In this document: positions 1 through 8,438 of the stretch, in pieces
Layout: each line of letters begins with the position of its first letter
How positions within the stretch are numbered: position 1 is the stretch's first letter
Assembly (NCBI RefSeq): GCF_000307875.1
Contig: NZ_AJLS01000055.1
Span: 62,001 to 126,000, forward strand
Direction: 5' to 3'
DNA from: Neobacillus bataviensis LMG 21833
GTDB lineage: Bacteria > Bacillota > Bacilli > Bacillales > Cytobacillaceae
DNA: 64,000 nt
Notes under the pieces: generated by a model
What the model was told of the DNA's origin: nothing
Database searches by the model: none
The model's input: only the letters and a program-made list of their open reading frames with translations
Made by a program: the position numbers and the translations under genes

Positions 1-424
1 CCTGGTCACCGGTTAAAATCGATACATGCGCATGATCCTTCATTTGACTAGCAATGGTGCCGATGCAATCATCCGCCTCATAGCCTGCTAATCCAATATT
101 AGGAATATCAAAGGAAGCGACGACCTCTTTTACTAGGTCAAATTGCGGGATCAATTCAACTGGTGCCTCCCCGCGATTTCCTTTATAATCCGCAAATAAC
201 TCTGTGCGAAAGGTTTTACTGCCCATATCCCAGCAAACAGCCAGGTGTGACGGTTTAAATGAAGATACTGCTGTAAATAAATGTTTTATAAAGCCATGGA
301 TTCCATTTGTCGGAATTCCTTTAGAATTTATCATAAATTGACCTGACACGGCCGTAGCATAAAAAGCACGGAATAATAGGGCCATTCCATCAACAAGCAT
401 AAGTGAAGGCTTTTGATTTTCCAT
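1..424 (-). CDS. ypcP: 5'-3' exonuclease YpcP-like, partial (N-terminal 141 residues)
   Basis: Reading leftward from the ATG at 424, an open frame runs off the left window edge without a stop. The N-terminus reads MENQKPSLMLVDGMALLFRA, and the motifs GYEADDCIGTIA and LTGDQ follow; these are the acidic metal-binding motifs of the FEN-type 5'-3' exonuclease domain related to the N-terminal domain of PolA. The similarity to stand-alone B. subtilis YpcP is strong, so a role in flap or primer RNA removal during replication and repair is likely. A good ribosome site (AAGGGGG) lies 8-10 bases upstream. The C-terminal half, with the helix-hairpin-helix, is outside the window. Confidence 0.85.
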   Translation of the reverse strand, partial: MENQKPSLMLVDGMALLFRAFYATAVSGQFMINSKGIPTNGIHGFIKHLFTAVSSFKPSHLAVCWDMGSKTFRTELFADYKGNRGEAPVELIPQFDLVKEVVASFDIPNIGLAGYEADDCIGTIASQMKDHAHVSILTGDQ

Positions 425-445
425 TTTTTCAGTCCCCCTTATTAA

Positions 446-569
446 GAAAAGCGCAAGCGCCTTGGTCAGCCTCAGGCATAGCACAAGACGAGCCGGCCGA
501 AAGGTTGCATTTTACCTTTTGGACGGATTGGCTTGTGACCTCGAGGGGCTAGGCGCTGGAGCTAGACAT
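446..569. repeat. Full-length copy of a GC-rich intergenic repeat
   Basis: The element begins GAAAAGCGCAAGCGCC and ends GGCGCTGGAGCTAGACA. The outer arms AGCGCC/GGCGCT are complementary, and inner segments (ACGAGCC with GGCTTGT; AAGGT with ACCTTTT) allow a long imperfect hairpin. Three shorter relatives in this window share both ends but lack most of the middle (10109-10148, 18051-18070, 30807-30836). It lies between ypcP and the rhodanese gene. It looks like a non-coding, possibly mobilised miniature repeat of Bacillaceae; no ORF is present. Confidence 0.75.
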
Positions 570-615
570 ATATAAACAACACGGGTACCATTATAACATA
601 AGATGAGCCTGAGAA

Positions 616-1437
616 TTATTCAATTTTATTCTCCTTATAGGAAATCCAATCGCTAAAGCTGCCAACATATAACTTTACCTTTTCGAAACCAGCCTCTTTT
701 AAGGTGAGGAAATTCGGCACTGCCGTAACACCTGAGCCGCAATAAACAATAATTTCACTATCAGGATTGATATCTGAAAACCTTTGTTTTTGTTCATCAA
801 TTGGTAAATATTGATTGTTCGTTAATCCCTTCATCCACGGCTTATTGATCGCACTGGGGATATGACCTGCCTTTTTATCAATTGGCTCTTCCAAACCCAG
901 ATACCGCTTTTCTTCACGGGAATCAATTAGGATTTTGTTTTGTTTTTCAACTGCTATCTTTACTTCTTCAACGTCCGCAAGCAATTCTGGTCTCAGATTA
1001 ACATGTAGATTTCCTTTTTCAAAGGCAGGGATAACTACTGTTATGGGATTATTGTCTTGCAGCCATCCTTTATAACCGCCATCAAGGACGTACACATGAT
1101 CATGACCAAGATAGTGAAGAAGCCACCAAAACCGAGCAGCAAAGGATCCTTCACCGTTATCATAAGCAATGACAGTTGTGTCAGTGCCAATACCCGCCTT
1201 CCTTAATTTCTCAGCCAAATCAGCAATATCTGGCAGTGGATGCCGGCCTCCATGCTCCCCAACCGGAGATGACAAATCCCGTTCTAAATCAAAAAAGACT
1301 GCACCGGGAACATGACCGCTTAAGTAGTCCAGTCTTCCTTTTTCCGGTTCTGCCAAAGAAAATCGGCAATCGACAATTCTTACATTCATTTCATTAAAAT
1401 TTTTCAGTAACCATTCATTGTTTTTTACGTATTTCAT
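616..1437 (-). CDS. Two-domain rhodanese (thiosulfate/3-mercaptopyruvate sulfurtransferase)
   Basis: 273 residues with tandem rhodanese domains, the usual length of the family. The N-terminal domain carries RIVDCRF and SGHVPGAVFFD and is normally inactive. The C-terminal domain holds IVYCGSGVTA, whose cysteine is the persulfide-forming catalytic residue; the CGSGVTA loop is typical of the SseA/thiosulfate sulfurtransferase group. The enzyme moves sulfane sulfur from thiosulfate or mercaptopyruvate to cyanide or thiol acceptors in the cytoplasm. It starts 12 bases after the dynA stop, with a GAGGGGG ribosome site, so co-transcription with dynA is likely. The substrate cannot be decided from sequence alone. 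Confidence 0.88.
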   Translation of the reverse strand: MKYVKNNEWLLKNFNEMNVRIVDCRFSLAEPEKGRLDYLSGHVPGAVFFDLERDLSSPVGEHGGRHPLPDIADLAEKLRKAGIGTDTTVIAYDNGEGSFAARFWWLLHYLGHDHVYVLDGGYKGWLQDNNPITVVIPAFEKGNLHVNLRPELLADVEEVKIAVEKQNKILIDSREEKRYLGLEEPIDKKAGHIPSAINKPWMKGLTNNQYLPIDEQKQRFSDINPDSEIIVYCGSGVTAVPNFLTLKEAGFEKVKLYVGSFSDWISYKENKIE

Positions 1438-1449
1438 GCCTGTGCCCCC

Positions 1450-4400
1450 TCAATTATCTAATTCCTCCAAAAGCCTTTGTTGAATCCCAGTTAAAAGCTC
1501 GATGGAAACGCCGCCTTCCAAGGCCGAAAGAAGACTTAAATAGAAATCAGCCGCCTCCTCACTGGTTTGCGTTACTAAACAGGCGAATTCACTGTTTAGT
1601 TCTGTTGCATAATGAGTGTTTAATCGGCCGGATTCCTGCTTCAAATAACTGTCCGCAAGACCGGATAGGATATGATTTAGTTCATCACTCATGAGTTTCT
1701 TTTCATTTTTTTCGAAAAAGGAACGCGGATTTTTAAAATAGGACATGGCCTTAGCGAATATCTGCTGATCGATATCAATAAAGGCACTTGAAAAATTAAT
1801 TTCCATACTTTCGCTTTTTTCAAATGCAGAAAAGGAAAGGTCTTGGTTAATTTCTAACAGGTTTCGATGGAGCCCTATTTGATAATCCATTAGCAGCCTA
1901 CCCATGAAGCGATCTAATCTAACGGTTGTTGCTCGCATTTCTTGGGCAAAATCATAACCTAGGCTTTCAAGAAATTCGTCGAGTGCAGTTTGCAGTGCTT
2001 TTTTTAGATTGCGCCCATCGTCCCGGAGTGTAGACGGATTAAAAGCCTCTTTAAAGAAATCACCAAAACGCAGGAAAACCCTTTGTTTAATATAGAACAC
2101 TAATTCTTCTGCTTCCATTTGCAAACGCTTTTGCATCGTCTCGGCTGTTTGTTTCTCTATTAATGCCTTGATCTGCGCCTTTTGCATTTCCATTTCGGTT
2201 CTTTTTTGTTCCTTTACTGATTGATCCTCATTTGAGCTTTGAATAAGTTTGCCCACCAATTCATTTACTCGGCTCAATTCTCTCTCAGCTGCTGAAATGC
2301 TCATTTCCGTTAAATCATTCGAAATAAAGTGATAAAATTTCTCTTCAAACTGACCCATTCCAGAATTCACAGCAGGTGTTACATTCAATTTTTCCTTGAT
2401 GGCCAGCAAACTTGATACTGGGTAAAGATGTGGATTCCTTATTCCATATTTCATTAACTGTTCCGCAACATAATCAGAAACCGTTTCCTGTTCTTCGTCA
2501 TTTTCAGCAAGATCAATGGCATTAATGATGAAAAACATTTTATCCATTTGGAACGATTCCTTCACACGTCCTAACTGGATTAAAAATTCACGGTCGGCTT
2601 TTGAAAATGCATGATTGTAATAGGTAACAAATAGGATTGCATCTGAGTTTTTAATATAATCAAAAGCAACACCTGTATGGCGAGCGTTAATGGAATCCGC
2701 TCCCGGTGTATCGACAAGGGTAATTCCCTTTTGGGTTAACTCACAATCGTAGTACAATTCAATCCATTCAACATAACAGGACTTTTCTTCCTTTGCGACA
2801 AATTCCTGAAAATCATCTAAATCTGTTTCAAGTAAGGTTCCAAGTACTGGTACAAAGGCAGTATTTCCTCTTTTAAATGCCTGCAGAAAGGCAAAATGGG
2901 TTTTCTCCAGTACCCCTTCCTGCCCTTTCTCAAGCGTAATTTGGTCAATCATTTTAGCGGCTGCAGCGAAATCACCGGCATGTAAATCAAAAACCTTTAA
3001 AGCACGATTCACATCTTCAAGCATGATATCCTTGTCTTTGAACTTCACCAATACGGTTCCATGTGGATGTTCAGCTGAAACCGGCTTAATCTTATTGATG
3101 GCAGCTGTTGTCGGATTTGGCGATACCGGTAATACTTTTTCACCCATTAATGCATTAGCAAAAGAAGATTTACCAGCACTAAAGGCACCAAATAATGCAA
3201 CAGTAAAGCCTTTATTTTCTAGCCTGTCTGCTTTATCCGTTAATTCCTTTGCCAGCTTCTGAAAACCGGGCAATGGCTTTATTAGTTCCGATGCATGAAG
3301 AAGTCGTTTAGTAGTATTCTTCAAACGTCCTTCACCGTGACCAATTTCCATTGATTTTTTTTCAATACCGTTTGGGGATTTACTGATTTTATCAGCCTTT
3401 TTCGGTTCTTGTTTTATAGGATTAGTTTCCCCCATGGAATTGATCACTTCAAATTCTTCATCTTCAATTTCAAAGAGCTTATAGACATCATCTTTCAAAG
3501 GGATATTAGATTGGATAAAAAGATCATCGATTGTTTTTTCTCGTAAAAAAATAGTTTGTTCGTACTTGTTAAGCTCTTCTAATGCTTTTACATATCGCTC
3601 AATTTTACTAAATTCTTTTTCATATTGTTCTTTTAACTTGGCCGTTTGACTTTTTAAGGCCTCAAAGAAGCTCGCTTTTATTTCTACAAGTTGATTTCTT
3701 CCAATCCTTTTAATCTCATTGGCAACATCCTCGGTATAGTGGAGGACATAATCTCCTGTTACACGGGCTCCCGGTTTCACTGTGTTGGTTACAATATCGA
3801 TTGGGACAGGGATGGAGTAGGATTGCGCTAAGCTTTGAAGCTCACCATGATTAAGTTCAGTTTCCTTTAAGGTTTTAAGCAGAAATTCTCGTAAATGCCA
3901 CTCTAGCTGTAATTTTGTTTTTTCAAGCAGATCCTGATAAAAACTGTCCAGCCTTTTATTCTTCTCTTCTAAAGTCTTTTGCTTTGTAAACATGAAACCC
4001 ACTTTAAATTCCGGCTGGCAAGCTTCTAAATAGCTTTCAGCTAATTCTCGCGTTTGAAACGGCAAAAGATAGGCATTTTTCATGATTTGGGCAATGGAAT
4101 GATCAAATTCCTGTTCTTTATGCATAGAACCTTCTTTTATCATGTGTAGCGTAGACGATAATTTTTGATAAGAAGCTGTTAAATCCTGTTTTTCTTGCTC
4201 GGTTAATTCATCTAGGATTTCAAAGGTGGTGGTTAGCTTCTCCCCTTCAATCTTATTTGCTTGATTAACATGATCTTGCGCAATTTTCCTTAAGGAATGC
4301 AATATGGATGGAACCAGTAATTGATCCTTCGCGGCCAATTTTTCGGCAATAAATGCCTGTAGCTGCTGGAATTCATTATAAGGGTGATCTTTATGCTTTA

Positions 4401-5124
4401 ATGATGTATAAAAAATCCTTGGGGGTTTGACTCCCCATGAAGCAAACGAATTCACCACACTCTTTTGAAAGTCAGAAAAACTTAATTCCTCGTCCTTGTG
4501 TTTATCAATCTGGTTAATGACTAAATAAACGTCTTTTCCTGCTTCTGACAATTCCTTGGTAAATAAAAAATTCAACTCTGCTTGGACATGATTGTAATCC
4601 ATCACATAAAAGATTAGATCGGCCAGATGGATCGCAGATTCCGTAGCAATTCGGTGTGCATCATCAGCAGAATCGATTCCCGGTGTATCCATAATCACTG
4701 TATTTGAAGGCAGACGTGAATCGCTATGACTAATCTCTAATTCTTCGATTTTGTCTCCGTCCTTACAAAAGTTTTTCACTATTTCATAATCGTATGGTGC
4801 TAAATAAAGCCTAGGCTTATCATTTTTAAAAAATACTTTCGCGTAATCTTCACCTGATTTTACTTTCACTAGGTTTGCGCTTGTCGGTATCGGACTTGAT
4901 GGTAGTAACTTTTCTCCGACGACTTGATTGATCATAGTAGATTTTCCAGCGGAAAAATGCCCGCAGAATGCAATTAGAAATTCTCGATTTTCTAATTTAT
5001 GTGCTAGTTGCTTTACCTTATTAGCCTGTATTGGATCATGCTGTTCACTTAAATATTCATATATTGAAGCGATTTTTTGTTTTAATGATTGAATTGTTTC
5101 TTGCTGATTGGCTGTTTGCACCAT
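1450..5124 (-). CDS. dynA: Double dynamin-like GTPase DynA
   Basis: 1224 residues containing two complete dynamin-type GTPase modules in one chain, as in B. subtilis DynA (YpbR). The first P-loop GHFSAGKS lies at residues 55-62 with G3 DTPGIDS and G4 NQID. The second P-loop GAFSAGKSS lies near residue 645 with DTPGADS and NAID. Long helical stalk segments follow each GTPase. Known family members tether and fuse membranes and protect the cytoplasmic membrane against phage and antibiotic damage. The ATG has an AAGGGGA ribosome site. The gene leads a probable two-gene unit with the downstream rhodanese. Confidence 0.93.
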   Translation of the reverse strand: MVQTANQQETIQSLKQKIASIYEYLSEQHDPIQANKVKQLAHKLENREFLIAFCGHFSAGKSTMINQVVGEKLLPSSPIPTSANLVKVKSGEDYAKVFFKNDKPRLYLAPYDYEIVKNFCKDGDKIEELEISHSDSRLPSNTVIMDTPGIDSADDAHRIATESAIHLADLIFYVMDYNHVQAELNFLFTKELSEAGKDVYLVINQIDKHKDEELSFSDFQKSVVNSFASWGVKPPRIFYTSLKHKDHPYNEFQQLQAFIAEKLAAKDQLLVPSILHSLRKIAQDHVNQANKIEGEKLTTTFEILDELTEQEKQDLTASYQKLSSTLHMIKEGSMHKEQEFDHSIAQIMKNAYLLPFQTRELAESYLEACQPEFKVGFMFTKQKTLEEKNKRLDSFYQDLLEKTKLQLEWHLREFLLKTLKETELNHGELQSLAQSYSIPVPIDIVTNTVKPGARVTGDYVLHYTEDVANEIKRIGRNQLVEIKASFFEALKSQTAKLKEQYEKEFSKIERYVKALEELNKYEQTIFLREKTIDDLFIQSNIPLKDDVYKLFEIEDEEFEVINSMGETNPIKQEPKKADKISKSPNGIEKKSMEIGHGEGRLKNTTKRLLHASELIKPLPGFQKLAKELTDKADRLENKGFTVALFGAFSAGKSSFANALMGEKVLPVSPNPTTAAINKIKPVSAEHPHGTVLVKFKDKDIMLEDVNRALKVFDLHAGDFAAAAKMIDQITLEKGQEGVLEKTHFAFLQAFKRGNTAFVPVLGTLLETDLDDFQEFVAKEEKSCYVEWIELYYDCELTQKGITLVDTPGADSINARHTGVAFDYIKNSDAILFVTYYNHAFSKADREFLIQLGRVKESFQMDKMFFIINAIDLAENDEEQETVSDYVAEQLMKYGIRNPHLYPVSSLLAIKEKLNVTPAVNSGMGQFEEKFYHFISNDLTEMSISAAERELSRVNELVGKLIQSSNEDQSVKEQKRTEMEMQKAQIKALIEKQTAETMQKRLQMEAEELVFYIKQRVFLRFGDFFKEAFNPSTLRDDGRNLKKALQTALDEFLESLGYDFAQEMRATTVRLDRFMGRLLMDYQIGLHRNLLEINQDLSFSAFEKSESMEINFSSAFIDIDQQIFAKAMSYFKNPRSFFEKNEKKLMSDELNHILSGLADSYLKQESGRLNTHYATELNSEFACLVTQTSEEAADFYLSLLSALEGGVSIELLTGIQQRLLEELDN

Positions 5125-5228
5125 TTTTGATTATTCCCCTTAACAACTTAGTAATATTTTTTATTTTATACGATAATTCAAACTTTTCCTATCTTGACAT
5201 CCCATTTGTTAAAACAATTTTTAACAGC

Positions 5229-5256
5229 AAAAAGGCCAAGGTCTAGAACCTTGGCC
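5229..5256 (-). terminator. Rho-independent terminator of the Fur-controlled mini-ORF
   Basis: On the minus strand a perfect 9-bp stem (GGCCAAGGT / ACCTTGGCC) with loop TCTAG is followed by TTTTTGC. It lies 18 bases past the 26-codon ORF and so closes a very short transcription unit. Confidence 0.88.
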
Positions 5257-5273
5257 AAGTTATGAAACTTTTT

Positions 5274-5354
5274 TTATTGGGTAACATTTTTTAAAACGTG
5301 CTTCATGACAAATGCATAGACAATAACCGTACAGCCGACAAACGCAAAAGCCAT
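5274..5354 (-). CDS. 26-residue hydrophobic mini-protein under a Fur-type promoter
   Basis: ATG at 5354, stop TAA at 5274-5276. The product begins MAFAFVGCTVIVYAFVMKHV, then ends LKNVTQ: one hydrophobic span followed by a basic tail, consistent with a single-pass membrane peptide. A clear ribosome site (AAGGGGTG) sits at the right distance. It has its own sigma-A promoter with two Fur boxes and its own terminator, which argues that the ORF or its RNA is functional and iron-regulated. I do not recognise a characterised homologue. It could alternatively be the coding part of a small regulatory RNA. Confidence 0.6.
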   Translation of the reverse strand: MAFAFVGCTVIVYAFVMKHVLKNVTQ

Positions 5355-5382
5355 ATGTAACACCCCTTATCAGACTCTCACC

Positions 5383-5437
5383 TGAGAATGATTTTCATTA
5401 ATGAGTTTATTTTAACACGGCTGATAATCATTTTCAA
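5383..5437 (-). promoter_or_regulatory. Sigma-A promoter overlapped by two Fur boxes
   Basis: On the minus strand, -35 TTGAAA (5437-5432), a 17-base spacer and -10 TAAAAT (5414-5409). TGATAATCATTTTCA at 5422-5436 matches the 7-1-7 Fur consensus at nearly every position and covers the -35. TGAGAATGATTTTCA at 5383-5397 lies just after the predicted start point. The pair predicts tight repression when iron is plentiful. Confidence 0.75.
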
Positions 5438-5460
5438 TCCCCACCAAGGAACTGTCACAA

Positions 5461-6030
5461 TCATTTATCAATTCTTGGGATAAAGCGATGGCAGTCCTTA
5501 AAGGCTCCATCATATTCTGTTAATGCACGTAGTGCCTTTTCCTCCTCAGGGATCCGAATCATTAGCATGATGACATTTAATAATGTAAAAAGAAATGCGG
5601 TATAGTATGCGGTAAACAGCAAGGGCACAACGAGCAATTCAATCGCGACAACAAAATAATTGGGGTGTTTTAAAAAGCGGTATGGCCCTTTTCTAACCAC
5701 TTTAGCACCCGCTAGAACAAGAATTTTTGTGTTCCAATACATGCCGAGAGTGGCAAGTGCCCAGATCCTTATAAACTGAGCAAAACAAAATAGGCAAAGG
5801 ACAATTGGCCAAATGGGTGATAGCAGTCGATTAAGCAACACCTTTTCCGTTATGAATACGAGAAAAAACAGCACATGCATCGCTACCATATATTTATAGT
5901 GTCTTTTACCAAACTCAACTGCTCCATGGCGCTTCATCCATTTTTCATTTCTCTTGGCAATAAATAGTTCCACCACGCGCTGAAGGATAACAAAACTTAG
6001 GAATAGGATAAATGGAATGAGGTCATTCAT
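5461..6030 (-). CDS. bpsB: Isoprenylcysteine carboxyl methyltransferase-family enzyme BpsB
   Basis: 189 residues with about five membrane spans. The C-terminal segment (GPYRFLKHPNYFVVAIEL) is the signature of the ICMT-type membrane methyltransferases that use S-adenosylmethionine. B. subtilis BpsB (YpbQ) O-methylates the alkylpyrones made by the partner type III polyketide synthase. The start codon follows the bpsA stop directly, with GGTGGAG as ribosome site inside the bpsA end, so the two are translationally coupled. The length is slightly above that of the B. subtilis protein. Confidence 0.87.
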   Translation of the reverse strand: MNDLIPFILFLSFVILQRVVELFIAKRNEKWMKRHGAVEFGKRHYKYMVAMHVLFFLVFITEKVLLNRLLSPIWPIVLCLFCFAQFIRIWALATLGMYWNTKILVLAGAKVVRKGPYRFLKHPNYFVVAIELLVVPLLFTAYYTAFLFTLLNVIMLMIRIPEEEKALRALTEYDGAFKDCHRFIPRIDK

Positions 6031-7119
6031 TTAACTCCACCTCAGTAGGAGTAATTCCGAGCTAAAGCCCGGCCCAAGTGCGGTTGCAAGACCCATTGTG
6101 TTTTTAGGAATGTCCATCTCCATATATCGCTTTAATACAAAAAGAATCGTTGCTGAAGACATATTTCCAAATTGCTTTAAAACCTCTAAAGAGATTTCAT
6201 TCATCGAAGGCGGAATATCCAGTGCCAATTCATAAGCATCAAGCACTTTTTTTCCACCGGGATGGGCAATGAAACAATCGATTTGATCAAGTTGTATGTT
6301 GTTCTCCGCTAAAAAGCACTTTACATTTGGCTTCAGCCAGCCTTCGACAATATGAGGGATATCACGAGAAAAGACAACGAATAATCCCGAATTTCTTAAT
6401 TCCCAGCCCATCACATCTAAGGAATCAGGCATAAGTGTCGATTGCGTTGCGATGATCCCGGGTGATGCGGCCTTCTTGTTAAACTCCTCTGCTTTAGCTT
6501 CATCACCGCAAACCAATGCACAGGCAATTCCATCGGAAAAAAGAGATGTTCCAATAAGATTACTTTTTGACAGGTCATTCTTTTGAAACGTGAGGCTGCA
6601 AAGCTCAACAGATAGGACAATCACTTTTGCCTTTGGAAATGCTAAGCAATAGTCAAATGCCCTTGATAATCCGACTGCCCCGCCGGCACAGCCAAGCCCC
6701 CAGATCGGCACCCTTTTTGTATGCGGGTTGAAGGGCAATAGATTCATAATTCTTGCTTCAATACTTGGCGTTGAAATGCCCGTGGATGAGATAAAAAAAA
6801 TAGCGTCAATCTTTTCGCAAGGAATGTTCTTTTGAAGGAAATTTTGGTCATTTAAACAGGTCACAATGGCTTCTTTTCCTAATTCCACCGCCGACTCAAT
6901 ATAGGCATTGTTCTTCTCTTCAAAGGTATGATTTGCTTTAAACCATTCTAAATCTTTGACAAAATGGCGTTTTTCTATTTGACCGTTCTGAAAGGCTTTT
7001 AACAGTCTGTCAATATCTTTAAAGGAGTCGGCAAAGAGTTCTCTTGCAAACTCAGATGCTTCGTTTTGGGTAATTTCAAAAGGGGGACTGACCACTGAAA
7101 CGGAAATAATGGCAGGCAT
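6031..7119 (-). CDS. bpsA: Type III polyketide synthase BpsA (alkylpyrone synthase)
   Basis: About 362 residues of the chalcone/stilbene synthase fold. The catalytic triad is visible: Cys in WGLGCAGGAVG, His in FIAHPGGKK, Asn in QFGNMSSATI. In B. subtilis BpsA condenses long-chain fatty acyl-CoA with malonyl-CoA to triketide alkylpyrones, which BpsB methylates. Three ATG codons occur in a row; AAGGAG is best spaced for the third (7119), while 7125 is the longest option. A terminator and a Fur-like dyad lie upstream (7201-7294), so expression may be conditional. Confidence 0.9.
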   Translation of the reverse strand: MPAIISVSVVSPPFEITQNEASEFARELFADSFKDIDRLLKAFQNGQIEKRHFVKDLEWFKANHTFEEKNNAYIESAVELGKEAIVTCLNDQNFLQKNIPCEKIDAIFFISSTGISTPSIEARIMNLLPFNPHTKRVPIWGLGCAGGAVGLSRAFDYCLAFPKAKVIVLSVELCSLTFQKNDLSKSNLIGTSLFSDGIACALVCGDEAKAEEFNKKAASPGIIATQSTLMPDSLDVMGWELRNSGLFVVFSRDIPHIVEGWLKPNVKCFLAENNIQLDQIDCFIAHPGGKKVLDAYELALDIPPSMNEISLEVLKQFGNMSSATILFVLKRYMEMDIPKNTMGLATALGPGFSSELLLLRWS

Positions 7120-7200
7120 CATCATTCTCCTTCGACATATGTATAGGTATTTTTTCCAATATCTAGCGAATTATTCGGGAGAAGTCTCCTGTTTAGTGGC

Positions 7201-7232
7201 AAAAAAAAAAGCTCCCCTTTTGTCAGGGAAGC
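7201..7232 (-). terminator. Terminator upstream of bpsA
   Basis: Minus-strand stem GCTTCCC / GGGGAGC (one G-U pair) with loop TGACAAAA, followed by a run of about eleven T. It either ends the transcript of the small zinc-ribbon ORF at 7317-7442 or acts as an attenuator in the bpsA leader. Confidence 0.75.
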
Positions 7233-7277
7233 AAACGTTTTGAAGGTTGTTGTTGTGCACTTCAATTATAACGCGGA

Positions 7278-7294
7278 TGATGATTTTCATCATT
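7278..7294. promoter_or_regulatory. Perfect 7-3-7 dyad resembling a Fur box
   Basis: ATGATGA-TTT-TCATCAT is a perfect inverted repeat. Its core TGATGATTTTCATCA (7279-7293) agrees with the Fur 7-1-7 consensus at about 12 positions. It lies just upstream of a minus-strand TATAAT (7271-7266), so it could control a transcript entering bpsA or stopping at the terminator at 7201-7232. Confidence 0.45.
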
Positions 7295-7316
7295 ACATAA
7301 TCATTTCCAATTTCTA

Positions 7317-7442
7317 TTATTGCTTTTCTGATTGCTTTTGAACTTCGATCATGATTTTATTACTTGCCAATGATCCGCAAACGTTACAGTATTCTACTTT
7401 ATTATATAAAAGGCGACATTGTTCGCAATAATATTTTTCCAC
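7317..7442 (-). CDS. Small zinc-ribbon-like protein, unknown function
   Basis: A 41-residue product from GTG at 7442, beginning MEKYYCEQC; an in-frame TTG at 7505 would extend it to 62 residues but has no ribosome site. Two CxxC pairs (CEQC and CNVC, 13 residues apart) could bind one zinc ion. The ending IEVQKQSEKQ is charged. I do not recognise the family. The two metal-knuckle motifs argue that the reading frame is real, but the start is uncertain and no direct functional clue exists. Confidence 0.5.
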   Translation of the reverse strand: MEKYYCEQCRLLYNKVEYCNVCGSLASNKIMIEVQKQSEKQ

Positions 7443-7621
7443 AAAAGACCACTCACTTCTTAAGGAGATTAACAGATCTACTTCTATTTTATTTTTGGAA
7501 TTCAATAATGTGAATGTATTTTTAAATCAAGGCAATATAGTTTGTGAACCATTAATCAATTACTTTTATCACAGCTCGAGTGTGATAGTTCACATTTTCT
7601 TCACATTTACTCTTTGTTAAT

Positions 7622-7637
7622 TGTGATATAAATCACT
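7622..7637 (+). promoter_or_regulatory. Crp/Fnr-type box for the ba3 oxidase operon
   Basis: TGTGA-TATAAA-TCACT matches the TGTGA-N6-TCACA consensus in 9 of 10 defining bases. A -10 candidate TAACAT at 7659-7664 is centred 32 bases from the box centre, giving a predicted -41.5 (class II activator) position. A second imperfect palindrome TGTGATAGTTCACA (N4 spacing) lies at 7581-7594. The oxidase operon starts at 7790. Confidence 0.55.
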
Positions 7638-7789
7638 GTTACATCAAGTTTATAACATTAACATAGTAGATACCTAAGGAATGAACAATTTGTGAACTTC
7701 GGAATTTGATATTTTACTTTCGCAATTGTTTTGTATTATGAAAGAGAACTTATTTATTTAAATCCATTTTTAGAAGGGGGTCACAGGGG

Positions 7790-7939
7790 ATGGCGAAAGC
7801 GGAACTGAAAACTAAGCAAAAGACAGAAGTGGAAGACAGCTCCTCTCTCAAAGGGACATTAGCGTCCGTTTTCATGTTGGGAGCATTTATTATTGTCACC
7901 TGGGTAGGCGTTTACTACCTATTCGTAGATCGTTTTTAA
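7790..7939 (+). CDS. Cytochrome c oxidase subunit IIa-type small membrane protein
   Basis: 49 residues, beginning MAKAELKTKQKTEVEDSS, with one hydrophobic segment (SVFMLGAFIIVTWVGVYYLF) and a short tail VDRF. This single-span layout immediately before a ba3-type subunit II is that of subunit IIa in the ba3/B-type oxidases. It probably supplies the missing first helix of subunit II and stabilises the complex in the cytoplasmic membrane. ATG at 7790 is preceded by AGGGGG-type and CAGGGG sites. Subunit II begins about 20 bases later, so the two are one operon. Confidence 0.8.
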   Translation: MAKAELKTKQKTEVEDSSSLKGTLASVFMLGAFIIVTWVGVYYLFVDRF

Positions 7940-7958
7940 TTGATTGAAGGGGGAAAAA

Positions 7959-8438
7959 ATGATGCACATGCATAAATTAGAAAAGATTTGGCTGACGTTC
8001 GGAATTAGCTGCCTTGTTATTTTCTTGGCAGTCATTGGTGTAAGTGCCTTCTATCTTGGCAACAAACCACCGAGCTGTTTAACGACAATTAATCCTGAAA
8101 AAGTGGATGAAACGAAACCATTTGATAAACCAGGCCTACATAAAGTAGAGGGAAAAGACTGGGACTATGAATTAGTATATGTTGCAGCTGCTTTCTCTTA
8201 TAGTCCGGCTAAAGTGGAAGTGCCGCTTGGCGCAAAGGTAAAAGTCATTGCCACCACAAAAGACGTCGTTCATGGCTTCGAAATGGCTGGGACTAATGTT
8301 AACATGATGCTTGAACCGGGATATGTTAGCGAATATACGACAACATTTGATAAAGCTGGCGAATATTTAATAGTTTGTAATGAATACTGTGGTGCTGGGC
8401 ACCATTTAATGAGTTCGATGATTGAGGTGGTAAAATAA
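7959..8438 (+). CDS. cbaB: ba3-type cytochrome c oxidase subunit II
   Basis: 159 residues: one N-terminal membrane span (about residues 10-33), then an extracellular cupredoxin domain. The CuA site is complete: a histidine in DVVHGFEM and the cluster CNEYCGAGHHLM giving two Cys, His and Met. The short length and single span are typical of B-family (ba3) oxidases, not caa3. The start is ATG 7959 because GAAGGGGG is placed just before it; a TTG at 7944 would put the ribosome site inside the gene. The stop overlaps the subunit I start (TAATG). It takes electrons from cytochrome c. Confidence 0.88.
   Translation: MMHMHKLEKIWLTFGISCLVIFLAVIGVSAFYLGNKPPSCLTTINPEKVDETKPFDKPGLHKVEGKDWDYELVYVAAAFSYSPAKVEVPLGAKVKVIATTKDVVHGFEMAGTNVNMMLEPGYVSEYTTTFDKAGEYLIVCNEYCGAGHHLMSSMIEVVK

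Noticed and set aside
1176-1397. Plus-strand 73-codon frame inside the rhodanese gene.
   Set aside because: It lies wholly within a well-supported gene on the other strand, without a ribosome site or known motif.
7205-7294. A leftward frame starting MMKIIIRVIIEV upstream of bpsA.
   Set aside because: It runs through the terminator hairpin and its T-run as Phe codons, and has no ribosome site.
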